From the NCBI RefSeq assembly GCF_900188375.1, contig NZ_FZOO01000002.1, forward strand, positions 310,001-374,000: a stretch of DNA of 64,000 bases. Direction: 5' to 3'. The first letter of the stretch is position 1; the number at the start of each line of letters is the position of its first letter. The notes under the pieces are model-generated. The model had not been told where the DNA came from, made no database searches, and saw only the letters and a list, made by a program, of their open reading frames with translations. This document shows, piece after piece, positions 18,778 through 27,446 of this stretch. The position numbers and the translations under genes are program-made. The stretch comes from Geodermatophilus pulveris (lineage in GTDB: Bacteria; Actinomycetota; Actinomycetes; Mycobacteriales; Geodermatophilaceae).

Positions 18778-19517
18778 GCACCGGCGCGCCCGCCGCCGGT
18801 CCGGACCGGCGGCCCACCGCCGTGCTCGCGGTGGTCGTCGTCGCGGGGACCGCGCTGCTGCTGTGGGGGGCGGAGTGGCTGGCCCGCACCGGCGCGGAGT
18901 CGGTACTGGCCCGCACCGTGCAGGAGCGGACCGGCGTCCTGGAGGCCCCCCCGGTGGACGTGGGCGACGGGCCGGTCCTGCTGCAGGCCCTGCGGGGCCG
19001 CTACGACGACGTCACGGTCGACCTGGAGGTCGTGTCGTCCGGACCGGTGCGGCTGCGGGACCTCTCGGCCGACCTCGGCGGCGTGTACCTCGCCTTCCCC
19101 GACCTGCTCGACGGCACCACCAGCGGCGTGTACGTGGAGCGGTCCGCCGAGCAGGCCCTGCTCACCCACGACGACCTGGACCGCTACCTGCGCTTCACCG
19201 GCCGGCCCCTCGACGCCGAGCCGGCCGGCGACGGGCAGCTGCGCCTCACCGGGAGCGTCGACGTGGGCGGTGCGGTCCGGCCGGTGTCCGCCCTGGTCGG
19301 CGTCGCCGCCGAGGACGGCGCGCTGCTGCTCGAACCCACCCGGCTGGACACCCCCGACCCGCTGGAGGGGGTCGAGGAGCTGCTGGTCCGCCAGCGGTTC
19401 ACCGTCCCGGTGCCCCTGGACCCCCTGCTGTTCGAGGGCCGCGGCGTCGACGTCGCCACGCGGCCGGACGGCCTGGCGGTCGGGGCCTCCGGGGAGGGCG
19501 TCGTCCTGGGCTCCTGA
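18774..19517 (+). CDS. LmeA-like phospholipid-binding protein (DUF2993)
   Basis: 247 aa with one N-terminal membrane helix (about 15-32) and a periplasmic DUF2993 domain: VLEAPPVDVGDGPVLLQALRGRYDDVTVDLEVV...VRLRDLSADLGGVYL. In mycobacteria LmeA binds phospholipid and supports lipomannan elongation. The GTG at 18774 sits inside the MMPL stop region (GTGA overlap), so the two are translationally coupled. I infer that the pair works on one envelope lipid: one exports it and the other handles it outside. Confidence 0.85.
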   Translation: MSTGAPAAGPDRRPTAVLAVVVVAGTALLLWGAEWLARTGAESVLARTVQERTGVLEAPPVDVGDGPVLLQALRGRYDDVTVDLEVVSSGPVRLRDLSADLGGVYLAFPDLLDGTTSGVYVERSAEQALLTHDDLDRYLRFTGRPLDAEPAGDGQLRLTGSVDVGGAVRPVSALVGVAAEDGALLLEPTRLDTPDPLEGVEELLVRQRFTVPVPLDPLLFEGRGVDVATRPDGLAVGASGEGVVLGS

Positions 19518-19595
19518 CCCGGCCGCCGCATGACGAGACGATGACGATCCCGCGCCCGCGGCATGGGCGGCGGCCGGCCTGCCTACCGACAGGAC

Positions 19596-20063
19596 ATGGG
19601 AACACAGACCACCCCCACCCGCCGGGTCGCCGCCGGCGTGTTCGCCGCCGGGCTGCTGCTGGCCGGCTGCGGGGGCACCGCCGACGAGATCGACGCCGCC
19701 CCCGAGGCCACCGCGACCGAGTCCTCCCCCGCGGACGGCACGGCCGACCCCACCGCGACCGCCGGGGCGGAGGACACCACCGCGACGGAGACCGGGGCCG
19801 CGGGGACCGACGGCGGCACGGACGCCGGAGTCAACTGCTCGGGCACCTCCTGCGAGGTGACCCTGACCGGGGACGGCGCGGAGGCGGACATCCTGGGGAC
19901 GCCGATCACCCTGGGCACCGTCGCGGACGGCCGGGCGAGCATCCAGGTCGGCGACCAGGAGCTCGCCTGCAGCCAGGGCGAGAGCGTCTCGGCCGGCCCG
20001 CTCACCGTCGAGTGCACGACCGTCACCGAGGACTCCGTCACCATGACGGCCTCCCTGGGCTGA
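19596..20063 (+). CDS. Lipoprotein, unknown function
   Basis: 155 aa. A signal peptide with lipobox LLLAGC (Cys near 24) predicts lipid anchoring. A Thr/Ala/Asp/Glu-rich linker leads to a compact domain with two Cys pairs (NCSGTSCEVTL and ELACSQG...TVECTTV). The start at the ATG 19596 is chosen because the basic n-region and hydrophobic core follow at once. The domain is not one I can name; the disulfide-rich beta layout resembles small actinobacterial surface lipoproteins. Confidence 0.75.
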   Translation: MGTQTTPTRRVAAGVFAAGLLLAGCGGTADEIDAAPEATATESSPADGTADPTATAGAEDTTATETGAAGTDGGTDAGVNCSGTSCEVTLTGDGAEADILGTPITLGTVADGRASIQVGDQELACSQGESVSAGPLTVECTTVTEDSVTMTASLG

Positions 20064-20124
20064 GAGAGGACCACCCTCCCCCCACGGTGGCGCCACCCGG
20101 CCGTGGTCACGGAGAGTGGGTCGG

Positions 20125-21633
20125 GTGACCACCGAGCAGCCACCCGTGGAGCACCTCGACGTCATCGTCGTCGGGGCCGGGATCTCCGGCATCGGCGCCG
20201 GGCGGTACCTGGCCACGGAGCTGCCCGGGAAGACCTCCGCCATCCTGGAGGCGCGGGCGACGTCCGGCGGCACCTGGGACCTGTTCCGCTACCCCGGCAT
20301 CCGGTCGGACTCAGACCTGCACACCTTCGGCTACGCGTTCAAGCCGTGGCGCGACGAGCAGTCCATCGCCGACGCGCCGCGGATCCTCGCCTACCTGCGC
20401 GAGACGATCACCGAGAACGGCCTCGACGACCGGATCCGCTACTCCCACCGGGTGCTGTCCGCCGCCTGGTCCACCGCGGAGGCCCGCTGGCTGGTCGACG
20501 TGGAGCGCACCGACACCGGCGAGCGGCTGCAGCTGTCCGCGGGCTGGCTGTTCTGCGCCGGCGGCTACTACCGCTACGACGAGGGCTTCACCCCGGCCTT
20601 CCCCGGCCGTGACCGCTTCCGCGGCCCGGTGGTGCACCCGCAGCACTGGCCGGAGGACCTGGAGTACGCCGGCCGGCGGGTGCTGGTGATCGGCAGCGGC
20701 GCCACCGCCGTCACGCTGGTGCCCGCGATGGCCGGGACCGCCGGCTCCGTGACGATGCTGCAGCGGACGCCGTCCTACGTCGTGCCGGTGCCGCGCTCCG
20801 ACGCCCTCGCGGCGCGGCTGTGCGCCCTGTTCGGCGAGGAGCGCGGGTACGCGCTCGCCCGGCGCAAGAACATCGCCGTGGGCACGGCGACCTGGCGGTT
20901 CTGCCGGCGGTACCCCCGCGCGGCACGGCGGCTGATCCGCTGGGTCACCGCCCGGCAGCTGCCCGCGGGCTATCCGGTCGACGAGCACTTCAACCCGCCG
21001 TACGACCCGTGGGACCAGCGGCTGTGCGCCGTCCCCGACGGCGACCTGTTCCGCGCCATCCGGGAGGGCCGGGCCGAGGTCGTCACCGACCGGGTCGCCA
21101 CCTTCACCGAGGACGGGGTGCTGCTGGAGTCCGGCCGGGAGCTGGCCGCCGACGTCGTCGTCACCGCCACCGGCCTGGACGTGCAGGCGATCGGCGGCAT
21201 CGCGCTGACCGTCGACGGCGAGCCGGTGCACCTGCCCGACACCGTCGTCTACAAGGGGATGATGCTGTCCGGCGTCCCCAACCTCGTGCTGGCCATCGGG
21301 TACACGAACTCGTCCTGGACGCTCAAGACCGGCCTGGTCTGCGAGCACTTCTGCCGGCTGCTGGCGCACCTGGACGCGCACGGGTACGACGTCGCCCGGC
21401 CGGAGCCCGCCGACCCGGACATGCCGACCCGGCCGCTGCTCGACCTCGCCGCCGGCTACGTCCGGCGCGCCGCCGACCGGCTGCCCCGCCAGGGCGACCG
21501 GGCGCCGTGGCTGACCTCGACGAGCTACCCCGCCGACGTCCGGCTGCTGCGCGCCGGCAGCGTCACCGACCCCGAGCTGCACCTGTCCCGCGCGGCCAGC
21601 CCCGCGGCGGTCCCGGCGGGCGCGGCCCGGTGA
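20125..21633 (+). CDS. Baeyer-Villiger-type flavin monooxygenase
   Basis: 502 aa. It has an FAD Rossmann motif GAGISGIGAG near residue 17, the type I BVMO fingerprint FRGPVVHPQHWP near 165, and a second dinucleotide motif VIGSGATA for NADPH. It would insert oxygen into ketones to give esters, or oxidise heteroatoms. The GTG at 20125 follows GGAGA by nine bases; the GTG at 20116 is an alternative. It overlaps the SDR gene by GTGA, a common pairing in which the SDR makes the ketone that the monooxygenase uses. Confidence 0.92.
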   Translation: MTTEQPPVEHLDVIVVGAGISGIGAGRYLATELPGKTSAILEARATSGGTWDLFRYPGIRSDSDLHTFGYAFKPWRDEQSIADAPRILAYLRETITENGLDDRIRYSHRVLSAAWSTAEARWLVDVERTDTGERLQLSAGWLFCAGGYYRYDEGFTPAFPGRDRFRGPVVHPQHWPEDLEYAGRRVLVIGSGATAVTLVPAMAGTAGSVTMLQRTPSYVVPVPRSDALAARLCALFGEERGYALARRKNIAVGTATWRFCRRYPRAARRLIRWVTARQLPAGYPVDEHFNPPYDPWDQRLCAVPDGDLFRAIREGRAEVVTDRVATFTEDGVLLESGRELAADVVVTATGLDVQAIGGIALTVDGEPVHLPDTVVYKGMMLSGVPNLVLAIGYTNSSWTLKTGLVCEHFCRLLAHLDAHGYDVARPEPADPDMPTRPLLDLAAGYVRRAADRLPRQGDRAPWLTSTSYPADVRLLRAGSVTDPELHLSRAASPAAVPAGAAR

Positions 21634-22478
21634 GCGGCGTGCGCGGCAAGGTCGCCGTGGTCACCGGCGCCGCCTCCGGCATCGGCCGGGCCCTGGCCCT
21701 CGAGCTGGCCCGCCGCGGCGCGCGCCTGGCGCTGTCCGACGTCGACGAGCCCGGCCTCGGCGAGACCGCCGGCCGGGCCCGGTCGCTGGGCGCCCAGGTG
21801 CACACCGCCCGACTCGACGTCAGCGACCGCGCCGCCGTCGAGGCGTACGCGGCCGCGGTGGCCGAGCACTCCGGCGTCGTCCACCAGGTCTACAACAACG
21901 CCGGGGTCGCCGGCGGCGGCACCGTGCTGGAGACCGACTGGGCCGAGTACGACCGCGTCCTGTCGGTCAACCTGTTCGGCGTCATCCACGGCACCAAGGC
22001 GTTCCTGCCGCACCTGGTCGCCTCCGGCGACGGGCACGTCGTCAACGTCTCCAGCCTCAACGGGATCATGGGCCAGGGCCGGATGACGGCCTACTGCACC
22101 AGCAAGTTCGCCGTCCGCGGCTTCACCGAGAGCCTGCGCGCGGAGCTGCTGGCCGCCGGGCACCCGGTGCGGGTGACCGTCGTGCACCCCGGCGGGGTGC
22201 GCACGAACATCGCGACGGCGGCGCTGGAGCACGCGCGGGCGTCCGGCCGGGAGGTCACCGCGGACGAGGAGGCCCGCACCCGGACCTACACCGAGAAGCT
22301 GCTGCGGATGCCGCCCGAGCGGGCCGCCCGGACCGTCGTCGACGGCGTGGAGGCCGGCCGCCCGCGCATCCTCGTCGGCACCGACGCCCGGGTCGTGGAC
22401 CTGCTGGTGCGGCTCGCGCCCCGGCTCTACCCGGTGCTGGCCGCGCGCGCCGAGCGCCGGTTCACCGGCGGCGGCTGA
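21630..22478 (+). CDS. Short-chain dehydrogenase/reductase
   Basis: 282 aa classical SDR. The cofactor motif TGAASGIG is at 12-19, NNAG follows, and the catalytic set includes Ser in NVSS and Tyr155/Lys159 in YCTSK. An acidic residue after the second strand (LSDVDEPG) suggests NAD(H) preference. It is translationally coupled to the monooxygenase, so an alcohol to ketone to ester route is likely. The C-terminal extension (PRILVGTDARVVDLLVRLAPRLYPVL) is amphipathic, as in actinobacterial SDRs linked to BVMOs. It converges on the protease gene with four bases between stops. Confidence 0.93.
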   Translation: MSGVRGKVAVVTGAASGIGRALALELARRGARLALSDVDEPGLGETAGRARSLGAQVHTARLDVSDRAAVEAYAAAVAEHSGVVHQVYNNAGVAGGGTVLETDWAEYDRVLSVNLFGVIHGTKAFLPHLVASGDGHVVNVSSLNGIMGQGRMTAYCTSKFAVRGFTESLRAELLAAGHPVRVTVVHPGGVRTNIATAALEHARASGREVTADEEARTRTYTEKLLRMPPERAARTVVDGVEAGRPRILVGTDARVVDLLVRLAPRLYPVLAARAERRFTGGG

Positions 22479-22482
22479 CCGG

Positions 22483-23673
22483 TCAGGGCCGGCCGCCGTC
22501 CGGCAGCCGGGACACGTCGGCCCCGCCGCCGGCCGACGGGTACCGGTCGAAGGCGGCCAGGTCGGCCAGCTGCAGGGTGCGGGCCACGTCGCTCGGCGAC
22601 ACCACGCCGACGACCCGGCCGCCGTCGAGCACGACCGCGCGCCCGTCGCTGCAGCCCTGCAGGCGCGGCAGCAGCTCGGTCAGCGGCTCGCCGGGCGCGG
22701 CGACCGGCACCTCCGGCAGCGGGCAGGCGACCTCCCGCAGCCGCGTGGTCGCCCGCGCCGCCGGGGGCACGGTGCGCAGCCGGTTGAGCGTCACCAGGCC
22801 CACGAGCGCCCCGGAGCGGTCGACGAGCGGGTAGGTGCTGAACCGCCGCACCAGGGCCACCTCGTGCAGGAAGGTCTCGACGGTCGCCTCCGGGTCGGCG
22901 ACCAGCGCCGGGCTGCTCATGACCGCCCCGACGGGCAGCCCGCCCAGCCGGCCGGACACCCGCGCGTGCTGCTCCTCGGCGGTCGCGGCGTTGACCACGA
23001 ACAGCCCGACCAGCGCCAGCCACAGCCCGCCGAACCCGGAGCCGGTGACCAGCTGCAGGAACCCCAGCGCGATCAGCGCGAAGCCGAACAGCCGCCCGGC
23101 GCGGGCCGCGGTCACCGCCGAGGACCACGCGTCGCCGCGGAGCCGCCAGAGCAGCGCGCGCAGCAGCCGCCCGCCGTCCAGCGGCGCGGCCGGGACGAGG
23201 TTGAACACGGCCAGCGCCACGTTGATGCCGGCGAGGTAGTCCAGCACGGCGACCGGCAGCCCGTCGGCCCCGGCCAGCCGCGCGGCGAGCGCGGCGGCGC
23301 CGAACAGGACGCCGAGGACCAGGCTGGTCAGCGGGCCCACGCCGGCGATGCGGAACTCCGCGCCCGGGGTGCGGGCCCCGCCGCGGAGCCGAGCCACGCC
23401 GCCGAGCAGCCACAGGGTGATGCCCTCCACCTCGACGCCGTTGCGCCGGGCCACCAGCGCGTGCGCCAGCTCGTGGGCCAGCAGCGAGGCGAGGAAGGCC
23501 ACCGCGGCCGCCACGGCGGCGGTCAGGTACGCCGCCGCGCCCCGGCCGGGCAGCACGAGCGGGAACCGGCCGAACGCCAGCCCCCCGGCGATGATCGCCA
23601 CGATCACCAGCACGCTGGCGTTGACGCCGACGCGGATGCCGGCGATCCGGCCCAGGCTGAAGGTCTCGCTCAC
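22483..23673 (-). CDS. Site-2 protease family (M50) with CBS pair
   Basis: 396 aa. The metalloprotease core has HELAH (His67, Glu68, His71) inside a membrane helix and PLDGGR with Asp166 as the third zinc ligand, plus about six helices. Residues 250-375 carry two CBS domains (VMSSPALVADPEATVETFL and LPEVPVAAPGEPLTELLPRL...GRAVVLD). CBS-fused S2P proteases of this length cleave membrane-anchored regulators; the CBS pair may sense adenine nucleotides, and c-di-AMP is an attractive untested ligand in this window. It is divergent from spo0M with 147 bases between. Confidence 0.93.
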   Translation of the reverse strand: MSETFSLGRIAGIRVGVNASVLVIVAIIAGGLAFGRFPLVLPGRGAAAYLTAAVAAAVAFLASLLAHELAHALVARRNGVEVEGITLWLLGGVARLRGGARTPGAEFRIAGVGPLTSLVLGVLFGAAALAARLAGADGLPVAVLDYLAGINVALAVFNLVPAAPLDGGRLLRALLWRLRGDAWSSAVTAARAGRLFGFALIALGFLQLVTGSGFGGLWLALVGLFVVNAATAEEQHARVSGRLGGLPVGAVMSSPALVADPEATVETFLHEVALVRRFSTYPLVDRSGALVGLVTLNRLRTVPPAARATTRLREVACPLPEVPVAAPGEPLTELLPRLQGCSDGRAVVLDGGRVVGVVSPSDVARTLQLADLAAFDRYPSAGGGADVSRLPDGGRP

Positions 23674-23820
23674 GGTCCTCCTCGAGGACGGGCCCCGCGG
23701 CCGGCGTCCTCAGCAGCGGGGGTCTCCACCGTCGGGGTGCCCGGCCGGCGGGCCGGTGACACGTGCTCGGCGGCCGTGCCAGGCTGCCTGCACCGACCCC
23801 ACCCGCGAACAGGAGGAGCG

Positions 23821-24600
23821 ATGGCCTTCCGCGGCATCATGGCGCGCCTGGGCCCCGGCGGCGCCGCCGTCGAGACCGTGCTGGACCGGCCGGACACGAC
23901 CCCCGGCGGCACGGTCACCGGCACCGTGCACGTCACCGGCGGGACGGTCGCCCAGGACGTCGCCGAGGTGCGGGTCGCGCTGCAGGCCACCGTCGAGGTG
24001 GAGAGCGGCGACTCCTCGTGGCGCGAGGAGGTCACCTTCGGCACGGTCGCCGTCGCCGGGGCCGCGCGGGTCGATCCCCGCGCCCGGCACGCGCTGCCCT
24101 TCCGCCTGCCGGTGCCCTGGCAGTGCCCGGTCACCGCGATCGACGGCTGGCACCTGCGGGGCATGCGGGTGGGGCTGCGCACCCGGGTGGTCATCCCCGG
24201 CTCGGTCGACCCCGGGGACCTGGACCCGGTGACGGTGCTGCCGCTGCCGGTGCAGCGCACCGTGCTGCAGGCGCTGGACGGTCTGGGCTTCGCCTTCCGC
24301 GGCGCGGACGTGGAGAAGGGCCGCATCCGCGGCAGCGAGCTGCCCTTCTACCAGGAGGTCGAGTTCGCCCCGCCGCCCGGCCTGCGTGGCCGGGTCCGCG
24401 AGCTGGAGGTCACCTTCCTCGCCGACCCGCAGGGGGTGGACGTCGTCCTCGAGGTGGACCGGCGCGGCGGGCTGCTCAGCGAGGGCCGCGACGTCGGCGG
24501 CCGGCTGCGGCTGGCGCACACCGACACCGACGTCCGCGCGGTCGCGGCGCAGCTGGACGCCGCCGTCCGGCAGCTCGGCGCCCGCCGCGGCTGGTTCTGA
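23821..24600 (+). CDS. Spo0M-like arrestin-fold protein
   Basis: 259 aa. It matches the sporulation-control protein Spo0M: VETVLDRPDTTPGGTVTGTVHVTGG opens a beta-sandwich of arrestin type, HALPFRLPVPWQCPVT and GLRTRVVIPGSVDPGDLDPVTVLPLP follow, then FYQEVEF and the Spo0M_C part LEVTFLADPQGVDVVLEVDRR. It is cytoplasmic; in Bacillus it modulates Spo0A activation, and in actinobacteria the role is unclear. An AGGAGG stands just before the ATG. It may share a transcript with the two-component genes 17 bases downstream. Confidence 0.9.
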   Translation: MAFRGIMARLGPGGAAVETVLDRPDTTPGGTVTGTVHVTGGTVAQDVAEVRVALQATVEVESGDSSWREEVTFGTVAVAGAARVDPRARHALPFRLPVPWQCPVTAIDGWHLRGMRVGLRTRVVIPGSVDPGDLDPVTVLPLPVQRTVLQALDGLGFAFRGADVEKGRIRGSELPFYQEVEFAPPPGLRGRVRELEVTFLADPQGVDVVLEVDRRGGLLSEGRDVGGRLRLAHTDTDVRAVAAQLDAAVRQLGARRGWF

Positions 24601-24616
24601 CCCGGCGCCGTCCGGC

Positions 24617-25294
24617 ATGCGGCGCTCGGTGCTGTTCATCGAGGACGACGAGCGCATCCGGCGTGTCGTCTCGCTGGCCCTGCGCCGGGAGGGCCTCGAG
24701 GTGGCCGAGGCCGGCTCGGGCGAGGAGGGCCTGGCCCGGCTCGCCGAGCGGCCCTACGACGTGGTGCTGCTGGACCTGGTGCTGCCCGGCCGCGACGGGT
24801 TCGAGGTCTGCCGGGAGATCCGCCGGGTCTCCACCACCCCGGTGATCATGGTGACCGCCCGCGCCGACAGCCGCGACGTGGTCGCCGGGCTGGAGGCCGG
24901 GGCCGACGACTACGTCACCAAGCCGTTCGTCGCCGAGGAGCTCTCCGCCCGCATCCGCGCCCTGGCCCGCCGCACGCGGTCCCCCGGTGCCCGCCCGCGC
25001 GTCGTCGTCGGCGACCTGGAGATCGCCCCGGCCGACGGCGTGGTCACCCGCGGCGGGGAGGTCGTGCCGCTGACCCGGACGGAGTTCAAGCTGCTCGCCG
25101 AGCTGGCCGCCGAGCGCGGCCGGGTGCTCAGCCGCGAGGAGCTGCTGGAGCGGGTGTGGGGCTACGACTACTTCGGCGACTCCCGGCTGGTGGACGTGCA
25201 CGTGCGCCGGCTGCGGGTGAAGGTGGAGGCCGACCCGGCCAACCCGACGATCGTGACGACGGTGCGCGGCATGGGCTACCGTCTGCCCGGGTGA
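24617..25294 (+). CDS. OmpR-family response regulator
   Basis: 225 aa. Receiver domain with the acidic pocket EDDE, phospho-acceptor Asp53 and switch Lys102 (YVTKPF), then a winged-helix DNA-binding domain (LTRTEFKLLAELAAERGRVLSREELLERVWGYDYFGDSRLVDVHVRRLRVKVE). The YFGDSRLVDVHVRRLR wording is close to MtrA/CseB regulators. It is coupled to the sensor kinase by a GTGA overlap. With the kinase and the GerMN lipoprotein it recalls mtrAB-lpqB, but the missing WD-like half of LpqB makes it a paralogous system. Confidence 0.95.
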   Translation: MRRSVLFIEDDERIRRVVSLALRREGLEVAEAGSGEEGLARLAERPYDVVLLDLVLPGRDGFEVCREIRRVSTTPVIMVTARADSRDVVAGLEAGADDYVTKPFVAEELSARIRALARRTRSPGARPRVVVGDLEIAPADGVVTRGGEVVPLTRTEFKLLAELAAERGRVLSREELLERVWGYDYFGDSRLVDVHVRRLRVKVEADPANPTIVTTVRGMGYRLPG

Positions 25295-26754
25295 GCCTGA
25301 CGGCCGTCCCGGCCGCGCCCTCCGCCGACGGCCCGGCCGTCGAGGGTCCCCGTCGGCGGCGGGCTCCCCGGACCCCCTCGCTGCGGGGGCGGGCCACCCT
25401 GGCGCTGACCGCCGTCGCGGTCGCGCTGACCGTCGCGCTCGCGGTCGGCGTCTGGGTCGCCGCCACCCAGTACCTCCTGTACACCCGGCAGAACGTCACG
25501 CTCGCGCAGGCGGTCGCCAACGCGGCGCAGGTGCAGCGGGGGCTGTCGGCCGAGGGGCTCCCGCCCGCGGAGCTGCTGTCGCAGCTGCCGCGGGAGACCG
25601 GGTCGGTGTCCCTGCTGGCCGACGACGGCGAGTGGAGCACCACCTCGCTGCGGATCGGCCGGGAGGAGCTGCCCGAGGCGCTGCGCGGCGCCGTGGCCGG
25701 CGGCCAGCCGTCCCGGCAGCGCATCGCCGTCGACGGCGAGCCCTACCTGGCCGTCGGCGTGCCGCTGGCCGGGCTGCAGGACGCCTACTTCGAGGTGTTC
25801 CCCCTGCACGAGCTCGACGACACGTTCCGGGTGCTCGGCGTGGTGCTCACGTCGTCGGTGCTGGCCGTCGCGCCGCTGTCGGCCGCCGTGGGGTGGTGGG
25901 TCACCCGGCCGGCGCTGCGACCGCTGGAGCGCATCTCGGCCGCGGCGGCCGCCATCGCCGGCGGGGACCTCGGCGCGCGCATCGACCCGCGCGGCGACCC
26001 GTCGCTGGTGCCGATCGCCGCGTCGTTCAACGCCACCGCGGCCGCGCTGGAGCAGCGGGTGCGCGCCGACGCACGGTTCGCCTCCGACGTCAGCCACGAG
26101 CTGCGCAGCCCGCTGACCACCATGACCACGGCGATGAGCCTGGTGGGGTCCTGCGCCGACGCGCTCCCCCCGGACGGCCGCGAGGCGCTGGAGCTGCTGC
26201 GCTCGGAGGTGCGGGACTTCGAGCAGCTGGTCGACGACCTCCTGGAGATCTCCCGCGCCGACGCGGGCAGCACCGACCTGGCGCTGGAGGACGTGCGGCC
26301 GGCCGCGCTGGTCCGCGAGGCGCTCGCCCGGCGGACGGCGGCGGGCGGGGGCACCGTCGAGGTCACCGTGCGCGCGGACGCCTCCGACGTCGTCGTGCGG
26401 GCCGACAAGCGGCGGCTGGAGCGGGTGCTGCGCAACCTGATCGACAACGCCGACACCCACGGCGGCGGGCTGACCGCCGTCACCGTGGAGCGCTCACCGG
26501 ACCACGCCTGCATCGTCGTCGACGACTCCGGCCCGGGCGTCCCGGAGGCCGAGCGCGGCACGGTCTTCGAGCGCTTCGCCCGGGGCAGCGGCAGCACCCG
26601 GAGCAGGACCCCGGGCAGCGGGCTGGGCCTGGCACTGGTCAGCCGGCACGTGCAGCTGATGGGCGGCAGCGTCGTCGTGACCGACGCCTCCGGCGGCGGC
26701 GCCCGGTTCGTCGTCCGGCTGCCGGTGGCCGGCGGGACGGACGGCGGCGCGTGA
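25291..26754 (+). CDS. Sensor histidine kinase
   Basis: 487 aa. Two membrane helices (about 36-62 and 186-210) flank an extracytoplasmic sensor part of about 120 residues. A HAMP segment (RPALRPLERISAAAAAIAGGDL) is followed by the dimerisation H-box DVSHELRSPLTT with His269, then N-box NLIDNADTHG and glycine boxes DDSGPGVPE and GSGLGLALV. All catalytic residues are present. It is the cognate partner of the regulator at 24617; the envelope-type neighbours (Spo0M, GerMN lipoprotein, PAP2) suggest it watches the cell surface. Confidence 0.95.
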   Translation: MSLTAVPAAPSADGPAVEGPRRRRAPRTPSLRGRATLALTAVAVALTVALAVGVWVAATQYLLYTRQNVTLAQAVANAAQVQRGLSAEGLPPAELLSQLPRETGSVSLLADDGEWSTTSLRIGREELPEALRGAVAGGQPSRQRIAVDGEPYLAVGVPLAGLQDAYFEVFPLHELDDTFRVLGVVLTSSVLAVAPLSAAVGWWVTRPALRPLERISAAAAAIAGGDLGARIDPRGDPSLVPIAASFNATAAALEQRVRADARFASDVSHELRSPLTTMTTAMSLVGSCADALPPDGREALELLRSEVRDFEQLVDDLLEISRADAGSTDLALEDVRPAALVREALARRTAAGGGTVEVTVRADASDVVVRADKRRLERVLRNLIDNADTHGGGLTAVTVERSPDHACIVVDDSGPGVPEAERGTVFERFARGSGSTRSRTPGSGLGLALVSRHVQLMGGSVVVTDASGGGARFVVRLPVAGGTDGGA

Positions 26755-27383
26755 GGCGGGTCGTGCTCGCCCTGGCCGCCGTCCTGGCGCTGACCGGCTG
26801 CGGGGTGGACCCGCAGGACGCCCCGGAGCCGGTCAGCATCCCGCCGCCGCCGGCGCCGGCGCCGGACCCCAGCGCCGCGCCGGGCGGGCCGAGGGTGACC
26901 GTCTGGTTCGTCCGCGGCACCGGGCTGGAGGCGGCCGAGCGGGTCACCGCCCGCCCCGGCGTCGACGCCGCGCTGGAGGCCCTGCTGGGCGGGCCGACCC
27001 GGGCCGAGGTGCTGGGCGGGCTGCGCACCGCGCTGGCCCCGCAGAGCGTGCTGCCCGGCCCGCCCACCCCGGCCGGGCCGGTGGTCACCGTCGAGGTCGC
27101 CCGCGGGTTCACCGAGGTGGCCGGCGGCGACCAGCTGCTGGCCACCGCGCAGGTGGTCTTCACGGTGACCGGGTACCCCGGCGTGCAGGCGGTGCGGATC
27201 ACCAGCGAGGGCGCGCCGGTGGAGGTGCCCACCGACGCGGGGCTGACCGCCGGGCCCGTCGACCGGGACGACTACGCGTCGGTGGCGCCCGACCCGCCCC
27301 CGCCTCCGGCCGGCCCCCCGGCGGCACCGACGCCGGGCAGCACCGCGCCGTCCACCCCCGGCCGGCGGCCCGCGCGCCGGTGA
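26751..27383 (+). CDS. GerMN-domain lipoprotein
   Basis: 210 aa. Lipobox ALTGC near residue 18 predicts a lipoprotein. Residues 45-155 form a GerMN domain (VTVWFVRGTGLEAAERV...ALEALLGGPTRAE...VTVEVARGFTEVAGGDQLLATAQVVFTVT). The tail is Pro/Thr-rich. It overlaps the kinase by GTGA. LpqB, also GerMN-bearing, modulates the MtrB kinase in mycobacteria, so this shorter protein may likewise tune the coupled kinase (inference). Confidence 0.87.
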   Translation: MRRVVLALAAVLALTGCGVDPQDAPEPVSIPPPPAPAPDPSAAPGGPRVTVWFVRGTGLEAAERVTARPGVDAALEALLGGPTRAEVLGGLRTALAPQSVLPGPPTPAGPVVTVEVARGFTEVAGGDQLLATAQVVFTVTGYPGVQAVRITSEGAPVEVPTDAGLTAGPVDRDDYASVAPDPPPPPAGPPAAPTPGSTAPSTPGRRPARR

Positions 27384-27446
27384 TGTCACGGGACCGCAAG
27401 GCGTCCGCGCGTCGCCCCGCCGCCCGCCGCGGGTAACCCGATCCCG

